64,000 bases of DNA from Calendula officinalis (lineage: Eukaryota; Streptophyta; Magnoliopsida; Asterales; Asteraceae), in the NCBI GenBank assembly GCA_963853835.1, contig OY970820.1, positions 43,684,907 to 43,748,906 of the forward strand. Direction: 5' to 3'. The position numbers were made by a program, and so were the translations under genes. The notes beneath the pieces were generated by a model that was given only the letters and a program-made list of their open reading frames with translations, searched no databases and was not told where the DNA came from. This document shows, one piece after another, positions 12,901-23,972 of the stretch. Each line of letters opens with the position of its first letter. The stretch's first letter is position 1.

Positions 12901-13474
12901 TTAATAGTTACAACATTAAATGCAGGTTACTTATGATACAAGTGATGGGACAATGAGTTGCTCGTGTGGTCATTTTGTCCGGCATGGTTATTTATGTCGC
13001 CATATATTTTGTGTGTTGAAGAAAAATTGCGTAGACAGGATACCAGAACGTTACATCAAAACGCGATGGACAAAAAATGCACTACCGTCACACCTACTGG
13101 AAAACAGGTACCGATATGGGCCATGTTTAGCAGAAACAGATAAAATGGCTTCAGATATTCATTCTCTAGTTGATGACTGTGTTAATATGGCGCGTCACAA
13201 TGTTCCGAAGTTAAAAGAGTATATAATGTATTGGGAAAACATGAAAAAAGAACTGGAAGGAGACGCACAATCGTCAAAAATAGTTGAGACACAGGAAAAA
13301 CTAATGGAAGAAATGTATGATGTTGATGTACCTAAAAAGCGTGTTATCAAACTTGCGAAAAAGTCAACAAATAAGGGTAGAAAAAGGATTAAGAGTGCAG
13401 TTGAGTTAGCCACTGCATTTTGTTTTCTGGATATGGTTAATACGAATAGACATTTTTCCCTTTGCCGATATTGA
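9970..13474 (+). CDS. FAR1-type MULE transposase, one frameshift
   Basis: Five exons fit by splice sites and phase: 9970-10078, 10980-11810, 11896-12154, 12241-12810 and 12926-13474 (about 772 residues). Exon 2 carries a FAR1 DNA-binding domain (GTVYENFDKCYEMYKAYSQL; GCPAKIGFTAV; VENHNHEL). The MULE transposase core follows with acidic residues in LSFDATFQTNKYD and VVTDQDPAL, CMWHITQKLPG, and a conserved E in RSESSNKFF. A SWIM zinc finger (CSCGHFVRHGYLCRHI) lies in the last exon. An A12 run at 11291-11302 puts the two halves of exon 2 out of frame by one base; one more A would join them. This may be a real disabling slip or a base-calling error. The C-terminus after KRIKSAVELA departs from what I remember of the family and ends early. 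Confidence 0.87.
10717..10778. repeat. Direct repeat within the MULE, copy 1
   Basis: About 61 bases including TTAACCAAAAACAACCGGTG recur at 13885-13945 with few changes. One copy lies in intron 1 of the transposase gene, the other in the space between the two convergent genes. Confidence 0.75.
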
Positions 13475-14155
13475 ATGCGTAGCATGATGCATAATAAGCC
13501 AATACCAAAATAGACATTTTTTAGTGAAAACATATTATAGGTTGATCATTTTGTAAAACGTAAAGTGAACAAGTACAATGTTACATGAAAGTGGGACCGA
13601 ATCAAATCTGTTTACATGCAATTAATTAATGTTTTAAGAAAGTAGTATACTATAAGGTAGCATAGTTTTCTAATTAAATGTATGGAATAAAATACAAATC
13701 GACAATTGATTTCAAATTTATTAAACATCCAAAACCTACCATTTTTACTAATTTTACCAACGTCTATATTGCAACTAAGTATACGAATACAAAAAGTGGC
13801 CTAAAATAAACAAAACCAGCAATTGATTTGCATATAGGTGTTAGCATACAAGACATTGGTGACCACATTTTGTCGTACTACTTCAAAAAAAAGTACTTAT
13901 TTAACCAAAAACAACCGGTGTTCTAACTTAAACATCCAATGGTCTAAGTAAAACATTTGATGTTTTACCTGAAACATCCCATGTTGTAAGTACAACAAGC
14001 ACTATTGTAAGTTAAAAAACGAACACAAACAATTCCCTAAATAAACGAACACATAAAAAGTATTTAACAACCAAAAAACAATCACTGTTCTACCTACCAA
14101 TAACACATTCTACCTAGCAATAAAGTGAAATCAGAACGTCCAGTCGTAACAACTT
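13475..14155. other. Space between the two convergent MULE genes
   Basis: About 680 bases between the two 3' ends. It holds the second copy of the direct repeat (13885-13945) and degenerate short units such as AACATCCAATG and AACATTTGATG. No coding sequence is seen. Transcription termination of both genes should lie here. Confidence 0.5.
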
Positions 14156-17100
14156 CTACCTTGCTGATCTATCCACCATTTTCTTCATTTCCTTCTTACA
14201 TACGTTCGCGTCAGACATAAGAATGTGGGTCAGATACTTTTGTTTCAATAACTCCAACTGGTTTTCAAACCTCCCCTTATCTCCATCAAAACCAGATACA
14301 AACCTCCTTAAATCCTCCCAAAATAAACCTCCATGAGTCGCATAATAACTAACCCATTTATATTTGGCTTGTAACGAGGGGATTGCCAATCAAATTCAGC
14401 AACTTGCAGTTGGGCCATGTTTTCTATAGTATTGCCTATCGGACATCTGATGCTGAAAAGATGTTTACCAAATAGCTTTTTCTGTTTGTATTGACAAAAA
14501 CATATATCAATAATCAATTTTGTGTGTGAACTAAATAATAAAAATTGAGCATAAAATAAATGGAACTTACAATTAAGAGAGCAACATTGGTTGTTTTGCG
14601 CTGCCAACCTGAACGTTTGATTATTTTAGGTATCGGGTGTGCATTTTTCTTTCCATCAAACAACACAACAGCACCAGATTTCATATCAAATGAAACCAGA
14701 AAAAGTTGTTCATGATTGTCAACCGGTATAAAAACCTAACAAATATTAAAATAAGTATTAAACATAGCCATTCAAAAAAAAAATTGAACGAGAAACTTAC
14801 CAAGTCAACCGTGGTAACATTCATTCTTGCATTCTTGTGATCAAGATTGTCCATATACAATTTGAAATACCTAGACTGATGATATTATGTTAGCATCGTT
14901 ATGTCATTACCTTGTTGCATCTACCATTAACAAAACATTTGGTGTTTAATATACGGCAGTTCATATAAAATTTATTAAAAAAATAATATTTCGTTACCAC
15001 TCGAAATACGGGCAAAAACAGCCTACTGGGGAATTCTGGGCTCTTTGATTCTTCCATTTTATTTAGCACAATAGACCATGTTGTTATTAGGTTCGCATGC
15101 ACCATATCATCTGTTAAACGTTCAATATCATTACCCGTTGATATGTGTCCATTGGCCGACGAAAACATCACAATACTGGAAAACAACAAATATAAAACGT
15201 AAATGATTTCATATAGTATACGTTTTATAGTAAAGGTAATGTAAATGTTACAACGAACAACTTACTGTGTTTCTGTGTTAACACCTATAAAACGAACAAT
15301 CTTTTTTTCTTCAGCATTCACCCCTCTGTCGATATCAACCAGTCGTTGGATATACGGAGATCGTAAGACGCATGATTTTGTGGGAACCCTACGACCTCGA
15401 AACATAACACTTCCATCTTGCGCGAATCTAGGTGACACCATCTGTACCGGGACAGGTGTTGTTAAATTCTCGAGTTCATTCTCAACATCATCTGGTTCAA
15501 TTACAGCTTCCTTGCCCTTTTCTTTATTTTTGACAACCTGTTCACCCAACGGCACTAACTCTTGGGTAAGGCCGAGACTAAAGCTAGGACCATCTTGCAT
15601 TGATTGCTTTTTCTTCTCGGCACTGATCCTATCAATTTCATCAAAACTTTGAATAATTTTAAGCTGTGTTGCCGGGCCACCCATACCATCATCAAAATCA
15701 TCAAAACTGTCCATGTCGATTTCGGCCCAATCAATATCATCAGGTGTTTTATTTTTGTCACTTGTGGGAATCAATGGTAAAGACGAATGCATCACGTGTT
15801 GTGCTGTTTTATCACTGTCTAATGTTGTGCCATAAGGTAAACTGCTATTCGGCCCAGCATCAACAGTTTTAGCACATGTTTGATAACTGTCATTTAATGT
15901 TCCCGTTGGTGTTGTATCATGCATCGAATGTTGATCATTCATACCAACCACCGGAGAGTCACGTCGTTGCGTTGACGACTCACCTACACGACTAAACATG
16001 CCCCCGGTATTCGGGTCTCCGTCGTTGACACGTGATACAAATGAGGCTGATTTTTCTTGAATACCCCTATATCCGTACTTCAACATCTTCTTGTAATTAT
16101 CTAAAAGAATGTCAATCTCATTACTGTCCGGGAACATTTGTTTTGCGGACACAACAGTTCTTTCAAAATCATCGATTCCATTACCAACTTCTTTAATGAA
16201 TGATTTAAGCTGCCATAAACAACCCTGCAAAACGTGAAAGTTAGTAATATAATCATATCTGGTATAATTACAGAGAAAAAGTTTGCTTAAAAAATAACAT
16301 TTAATGTAACCTCTATATCATGTGGAATATTCTCTCCACCATCTACAACAACTGTATCGTCAACTTCACCAAGACCAAATCCACCATTTTTGATTTCGAC
16401 CATCTCTCGTTTACCTAATAACTCAGAATTCCAGACCGATATAGGAGGTCTCTTATTTGACACTTTGAATCCTTCACATCGGCACTTATCAACGTAACAC
16501 ATCTATGTAAATAAAGAAACAAAAACTGTTATACCTGAAACAGTTAATTACATAATGATAACGAATAAAACAAAAAATAAAACGTATTTAATTTGACTTT
16601 TATAATAATTTAATAAACTAACCACGAGCAACGTCAAAGGTCCCCTGAAGAAAGAATCTTTCTTGCCCTTAACCCACCCCTTCTTGCAATTCTTCAAACA
16701 ATCCCAAATAAATTTACACCAGTTAATGTTTTTTATGTCTACTGTTGAACTCAACAAAGACAAAATGTTTACATCACATATGCCACCTGGTTTTATTATC
16801 CCCATTACATTACAGAATAAAACTATGAAGTTAAGAATGAACATCGAGCCCGCATCATCTGAACGCATGATATTTAATCTAATATCAGCGGGTTTAACAT
16901 CCTTAATACCCGCATATTGATCATGCCAACATTCAAACAACCTTGCATTATTCTGGTTCGCCAAACAATTCACGTCCATACCAATGTTCAATAAACCAAG
17001 CATCTCAGCAATAAGGTCTTGCGTGATTCTAATCGACCCATTGGGAAGCTTAATTTCCATAATTTCCGGATTAAATGCATCCACTACAAATAATGCAAGT

Positions 17101-18113
17101 TTAGTAGGGATGCTATCAACATTGAATCCAACAAATCCGCCAAACCCAATAGAATCTAAACAAAACTTCTGTGTTGGATTCAACGTAGACATCACTGCAC
17201 ACAATGTCTTTGGGCTCGATCGTGTGTGAAAAAATTCATTATTAACTGCTACACCACCCACATTAACCTGAATCGGGTTCGATGGTTCACCAACCTTTGC
17301 TTTTCCTTTCCTTTTACGACTTATTTTATCCTCTTCTTCAATATCTAATTTAAAAAAAAACATAAATTAGACAAAATATAAAACATTAATAAATCAAACA
17401 AGCATACCAATTGATTCGGTCGGTTTATTCCTCCGGGATTCGTTGTAATCAACTAATTTCTGCTTTTTCCTACCACTTCTCCTAACACCTGAAATTTCAA
17501 ACAAGCTCATAGTTGATATTTATGCAAACAAACTTTAATAAGTAGGCTTAAAAATCTGAAACATCTAATGACCTAAGTATAAATAACTCAATAAAACTAG
17601 TAATTTTGTTTGGAATTTAACCTAAAAATGTGACACCATTTAAATTTCTAGCGGTACAAAACATCATATGGTACAAAAATTCATATTTAAACTCAAACAT
17701 CAAATGCATTCAGAAACACATGTCTCAATAAAATATTCATTGTTTGTGTATTTAACCTAACAATCTGAAACAAATGATTGTTTCTAAATCCGTATGAAAC
17801 AACTGAACAAACATCGCATTCATTATATGTTTTTGTATTTCAATGAAACAATCTGATACACAATGATTGTTCCTAAATCTTATAAACTTACAGATTAAAT
17901 TCAAGACTTCAATTACATAATATCGTTTAAATGTACAGATTACATATTTAATAGCAGTTAAATTGTACTGATTATCATCAAAATTATTTCAGAAAACTCA
18001 AATTGGATGTCGTATGAACACACCGACGTTAAATGTAGCGATTAACTCGGCTAGAAACTGTAAATAAGAACAATAGAAGATGATTTAATCAAAAAAACCT
18101 AACCTGAACTCAT
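14156..18113 (-). CDS. MULE-borne protein with degenerate Ulp1 (C48) peptidase-like domain
   Basis: Nine exons on the minus strand fit in phase: 18113-18104, 17488-17408, 17344-16623, 16502-16311, 16224-15266, 15175-14998, 14875-14801, 14735-14571 and 14481-14156. The start region is basic (RRSGRKKQKLVDY; SRKRKGKAKV). Exon 3 holds the N-terminal domain common to such plant elements (FGGFVGFNVDSIPTKLALFV; ADIRLNIMRSDDAGSMFILN). Exon 4 continues it with CYVDKCRCEGF. A low-complexity acidic linker follows (DSFDDFDDG). The C-terminus resembles Ulp1/SENP cysteine peptidases: VFIPVDNHEQLFLVSFDM, VLFDGKK, and NINGLVIMRLMEVYF where NxxDCGxFxMRxME is expected. The catalytic cysteine is therefore absent, and the His position is doubtful (HEQ). 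A stop at 14308 and a one-base shift just before it separate the last 50 residues (FENQLELLKQKYLTHILMSD). No protease activity is expected. Confidence 0.78.
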
Positions 18114-18523
18114 TATTGAGTCTTCAATTGCAGAATCGGAGCACCTCTGATCACGATGAAAACCCTAATTTTGAACGACAGACGGCTAGGTGTTGAAATA
18201 AAAGGGTTTTCGGGTTTTAGTAATTGGAAAATCAACGAATGTCAATAATCTCGGATATTCAGTTGACAAATTTAGGTTTAACTGATTAGGAATGTGCGAT
18301 GACCTCCATTACCTTCTTCTCCGAAAAGCTTGCACACGATGGAATTTAGCATTGAATGCTATTTCGGTTTTTGAAAATTGATTATACGCCCTAATTGAAA
18401 TTCCATAAATACCCCTAATCTAATGTAAATACCGTTCATTTTATCAATAAATAAAAACAAAATAACCCCAATTAATAACAACCGTAGATCTACACATGGA
18501 CGGCTTAGATTACTCAAAAAAAT

Positions 18524-18736
<213 letters not shown>

Positions 18737-21456
18737 ATACAAATACACATTGCTTTTATTTTTAATAAATAAATATTTCGTTTAAAAAACAAATTTTATA
18801 AACTTTTTAAAATACCAATAACTCAATACACCCTTTATCATGTGAAACCTAACCAAGTTCGAAACAACCAATTGGTGTTAAAAAAATTTTAGAATTTTAA
18901 CCGTTCACTTTTGCCCTTTTGGTGATAAAATGTTGATTCTAGACAAAAGAAAAAAACATAGGGATCAAAAGGAAATATTTCCCCCTTCATGTAATAATCA
19001 TTGTAGTACCTTTTATTATATTAAAATATGTTAAACTTATAGGGAGTGATTTTTACACCACATGTTTTGATGCATCTACCACAATAGTTGCATTGCTTAT
19101 TTGTACAGTGTGCAGAAATACTTATACAGTGTGATATAAACATCAAAAAGTGTGGTTACAAAATTAATTCCCTAAACTTATACTCGTAATATTAATCAAC
19201 AAACACAGTATTTCAGAAAGTAGTAGCATCTAAATAAGGTATCCAACATAAGTTATAGCAATGTTATAATCATATTGACTCTATAACATTAACTTGAATA
19301 TCATTATTTTTTCTATAACATTTATTTGAGATTCATAAAAAAGATATTAAACCAATCACAATTTACAAAAAAAGAAAAAGAAAAAAAAGAACACTTTAAC
19401 ATGGCGTTATAGCCATGGTACCAAACCTTTTGCGCGCCAATAATGCAAGGGACCGTACCCTATGACAATACCATAGGATGTTTGGCGGAGATTTAACATG
19501 CCGATATCGTTTGCTCTAAAAAACCAAACTTTGAAATTTAGTTGATCAAATAGATTAAACTAAAAAACATTAGCTAAAAACGGGCCAACCATACCACCTA
19601 AAAGCTTGTTTAAATGAATCCAATTCCAAATAAGCTAAATAGTTCTATTCAACCAAAATTTGGTTAGTATTGTCAATAACTTTTTCTAACAATATTTCAC
19701 ATATTCACAATCTATGGAACTTTATAAGAATTGCTTACATGTTAATTCACAATCTATATTTCACTTGAATATAGATTGTTGTTTTTATAAAGGGGAAAAG
19801 TAGTGGGAAAGAGGGCATGTGCATGAGTGATGGCATGGTGGGAGCCACAGGATGAAATGAACAAAAGGAAAGCAAATTGAGGTTTGATGGAATCTCAATT
19901 GATGTAGATTGGGCACTCCCTTTACTAGACATGTATCATGACACTTGTATCATGCATTGTCTCTCCCATTTGTGGCATTTTGGGCCACCACTCCTTTTGT
20001 CTAAATAATCAACACTTTTTTCATCATTAGTTACATGAGATCAATTAGTAATTACATCAGATAATCACTCATCTTGTTTTGATTATTTATATAGTTTTAT
20101 GGTAGTTTTAATCAACTTCTTAAATGTACTTCTAGATAGGAGTGTTGGTGGACGGATCTTGATTTAGATCCAATATTCACAAGTTGTTTAGTAGATCAAT
20201 AAGAGAGAACATATGAACAAGGGTGAAAAAGACCTTGCGGGACTCGTACCTTTCGATGTGTCTACGTTAGCATCCTCTTTCGAATAAAAACCCGGAACAA
20301 AGTATACTTAAATTTTTGTTAAAGAAATATCTTCAACTAAAGTTGACATATTCAATCATTGTGAAGTATTTGTAGAATACAACTTCAGACATTTTCGAAG
20401 TATACAAGCAAACCATATGTTGATGGTTGGCAGTAAGGACGCGTGAAATGATCTCCTATAGGTCACGAGTTTGATCATTTCTCTACTAAAGAAATGCTCA
20501 GAAACGGTCATGACAACTGTTAGATCATGTACATCATGAGGCAGGCTCGGCCATCCCATTGTAGCCCATTATAAACGGATATAACTTTTAAAAAATACAA
20601 GCATTCTTACCTAATTAGTACGTCAAAATGACTTATGTAACAAAAATTTAAAAACAGATATGGGAAAAGATTTATAGGTTAAACCGTCAAATATTGAAAG
20701 TTAGTTGCTTTAATCCAACATTAAATTATACTTAAAAGCGAATTTCTACTTAAGATCCGTACTTTTAAAATCAAAGTTTTGAGTTCGTTTAATTTCATTT
20801 GTACCAGTTAAGGCGGGCTAGTTCTTGAGTGTGAATTGGGCCAAATGGTCATGTGGCTCGGAAGTTTGTTGGATCTAAAAAAGAACAGACTGAAAACATC
20901 TAAAGTGAGTCCATGAATTCAAGATTTTGGATTTTAGTAGAAGACTGATCAAAATTGATCAATTAGACAACCGAGAAAATCTAGTTTGGTCATTGTTGTC
21001 ACATCAACATTATATTAATTTTATCTCTTCCGACCAAGCACGTCACAAATGCCGACCAAACCAATGTAGCAAGTGATTAAATCTCTTCTCCTTAGAAATT
21101 AAGTTCTTCATTTCAAAATCAGGCGGCCTGTAAAGGTCGCTGCGGCGACCAAACCCACTTTAGGATGCGTTAAATGGGAGGCCGGACGACGAATGAAGAA
21201 GGGGGAGAGAGGATGTACCTTACGGGTACTCTTAGTGGTCAATAAAAAATGTGATGATTTATATATTTTCAGTATTTCCATACTTCAAAATTTTGTGCAA
21301 CATCGTTCACTACACTAAACATTATATACTAGATGTACCAAAATAAAGTATTTTCCTTATTGATTCATTTCTTTATATTGTTTAATTGATGATATAGAAT
21401 TTGCTGTAAACGTCAATGTTGGAGCAAACTTATGTTAGTGTAAGTATAGTTATATT
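18737..21456. other. Intergenic, no gene supported
   Basis: AT-rich, about 2.7 kb. Small ORFs are present but have no recognisable features. A GC-richer patch at 21120-21235 and another near 20235 look like repeat debris without definable ends. Confidence 0.4.
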
Positions 21457-22166
21457 TAGGGTGAGTATAGGCAGGCACCTGCCGGAACCGGAACCGCCGA
21501 TTCTTGTATAATTGGAACCAGAATAGTTCTGGTTCATGTAGTACATGTTCCTAAATTTTTGAAACCGGAACCGCTAGCTGCAATTAGGGCTGTCGAAAAT
21601 AACCGAAACCCGTTCTACCCGCCCGACCCGTCTCGGATTTGGGTAGAACGGGTCGGGTAATTCGGGTATCGGGTAGAAATATTTGGGTATCGGGTAACCC
21701 GAAAATAAAACGGTTCGGATATAAGGTAATATTTTAATTAGGCGGGTATACCCGAATACCCGAATGTTTTTAAAAGGCATTATTTCAGGGTAATATTTTA
21801 TAGTTATATAAATAAAATATGATCGTTCTACTTGTAGTTCATTAATTTCATCTAAAAGTCAATGATAGAGTCCCATATTAGTTGGAATTTGATAAAATTA
21901 CTGACAAAGATGGTGTATAAGATCGAAATATAAATATTGTGGTTGTCGGCAATACAAGTATGTCAATTCTCGGGTATTAGTGGATATAACCATACCCGGC
22001 CCGTTACCCGAACTACTCATACCCAAATACCCGAATTTAATTTGGTTTGGATATTGGATATTTTTTATATATGAGAAAACCCGTACTACCCGACCCGAAC
22101 TACCCAAAACCCGAAAAATATACCCGATCAACACCCCTAGCTGCAATGCCGGTTCCAGTTACCCTG
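21457..22166. mobile_element. Older hAT-like MITE carrying a nested insertion
   Basis: Left part 21457-21584 begins TAGGGTGAGTATAGGCAGG and is rich in CCGGAACCG. Right part 22148-22166 (GCCGGTTCCAGTTACCCTG) looks like its other end. The 555-bp hAT element at 21585-22139 separates them. I did not find a clean 8-bp duplication around the outer element, so its boundaries are approximate. Confidence 0.5.
21585..22139. mobile_element. hAT MITE, 555 bp, perfect 8-bp TSD
   Basis: Ends are TAGGGCTGTCGAAAATAACC and, on the other strand, TAGGGGTGTTGATCGGGTA. The flanks 21577-21584 and 22140-22147 are both GCTGCAAT, the 8-bp duplication typical of the hAT superfamily. It is non-coding, with GGGTCGGGTAATTCGGGTA-like sub-terminal repeats. 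The element at 982 belongs to the same family. Confidence 0.92.
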
Positions 22167-22244
22167 TCTATAAAATTGTAAATTTTAACGACTACTCACT
22201 AAATAAAAATGACAACAAATTATACAAACTAAGGATTACAAATA

Positions 22245-22449
22245 GAGTTTTTCTAACATGTGCCCCCTAAGCACATATTTAGGTTCATTAATTCACTCCA
22301 AGTTTACTAACAAAATCTTATTATACATTAATGAAGTTAATATTTTACATTTTCAAGACACATATTAAATGCTTTTGTTAGATTTAATGGAAAGTTGATT
22401 GTAGTTAATGAGCATAACATGTGCATAGGGGCACATGTTAGAAAAACTC
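22245..22449. mobile_element. Mutator-type MITE, 205 bp
   Basis: Inverted ends GAGTTTTTCTAACATGTGCC match perfectly for 21 bp. Flanks 22236-22244 (TTACAAATA) and 22450-22458 (TTATAAATA) agree at eight of nine bases, the duplication length of Mutator elements. Internal sequence is AT-rich and non-coding. Confidence 0.88.
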
Positions 22450-22754
22450 TTATAAATAACGTTCAACGATTACAATATTATATGAAATCAAAATAACAAT
22501 TACAAATGACCAGTCATATAATACTATGCTCGTCTATATTTTATTTTTGTAAGGGCACCGAGTGAGGTAAAATTGATTTATTATTTTACATTATTCAGGT
22601 TACCTTTTTATTCTGCTCCCTAGCCCTAGCTATATTAATTTATTATTTTACACTATTTAAGTGTAATATTTAAAGAAAATTTATTTCTATATAATAAATT
22701 TTAACTCTTATATTACAGGTACAAATTTTACAACTAAATATTTTCATCGTCTAA

Positions 22755-22862
22755 TATTTTATTTTATTTTTGGAACGACAAATCTAATCTACTCCTAATT
22801 ACCACATATGTCCACGACGGGACTCGAACTCCTGACCTAAAGGTTGAGAGGGAAACTTTGGT
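22755..22862 (-). mobile_element. tRNA-derived SINE, 5'-truncated
   Basis: On the minus strand a B box (AGTTCGAGTCC, 22830-22820) is followed by GTGGACATATGTGGTAATTA, GAGTAGATTAGATTTG and an AT-rich tail. It is clearly related to the complete SINE at 44952-45085. No A box is visible, so the head is lost or diverged. Confidence 0.72.
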
Positions 22863-23079
22863 TAGATTTCGTTTAACACTTTCAGATCAAAGTATTTCGT
22901 CGGTACTACGAAATCTTCGATCGGATAAAATCACAATTTTAAGAACAGAGAATTTATGAATTTGTTATGAGAATTTCGTACCAGATTCTCATTATGACCA
23001 AAATCTTCCTTAATCCACATTCTATGGGAAAACCGAATAGAAATGCTAATGGCAGTTTAGAAACTGTCTAAAACTGTCC

Positions 23080-23297
23080 AAAATCGCTCAAAACCGGGTC
23101 GGAATCGGGTCAAATATAACGGGGCGGAAAACCGGGTTTTGAATCCGAATACCAGTTGGAATCGCCCAAAACCGGGTCGGAATCGGGTCAAATCCAAATC
23201 TAACGACCCCAGCTAGGGGCTTTGCCCCTTGGACCCCGCCAGGGGCGCTGCCCCTTGGACCCTGTTCCCAGGGGCGCTGCCCCCGGACCCCCGTTCA
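23080..23297. repeat. Direct repeats and GC-rich hairpin triplet
   Basis: CAAAACCGGGTCGGAATCGG recurs at about 23088 and 23167. From 23214 three stem-loops follow: GGGGCTTTGCCCC, then GGGGCGCTGCCCC twice, each with TTGGACCC or CCGGACCC after it. They stand out sharply from the AT-rich surroundings. This looks like a piece of a larger plant repeat; the family is not assigned. Confidence 0.65.
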
Positions 23298-23299
23298 GT

Positions 23300-23972
23300 C
23301 AGTGTATTTTAATTAGAATAAATTCAAACAAGCGTGCACTCCGCACCATCCTTACTTGTACAATATTTATTAAGATTACATTTGGTCAACAAGTTTATCC
23401 CATTACACTTAAATAATATTAGTGATACAAATCACCAACAATAGGAATGTTCAAATTAAGTATCTGGATTTTCAGATTTCGGAATTTTGGATAATATAAT
23501 TTTTATTATCCGAATCCGATATATGAAATCTCGAATTCATATATCCAATATTTAAAGAAAATAAATTATTCAATATCTTTCAGAATATCAGATATCTATA
23601 AATTTTGAAAACACTATCGAATCTTACATCCACAATTCAGACATACGAAATTCGAGTATTCAAGATATAAACATATTCTTTTCGAATACCTAATTTTCGT
23701 ACATTTTAAACAACTAAATTAATGGGCAAAATATATGTTTGTTACGTAATTAAAAAGAAACTTTGTTTTTCTGTTGCTCTAATTTAAAAACGAGGACCCC
23801 ACAAGTCAGAAGTCAAGTTGAAGCACAGTGAAAGAAGATCACATCTTCAATTTCTTGCATCTTCAATTGTGTTCAGTTTAACACACACTAGTGTGTGTAC
23901 TGTGTGCTATCAGATACTTGATCCTATCAAATGAACAGAATTTAATGAGTGTGTGAATGAGTCATTGATTCA
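23300..23972. promoter_or_regulatory. Upstream region of the STELLO gene
   Basis: About 670 bases of AT-rich sequence. The last 200 bases are probably 5' UTR, with CACACACTAGTGTGTGTACTG as an inverted repeat at 23882-23902. No clear TATA element could be fixed. Confidence 0.35.
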
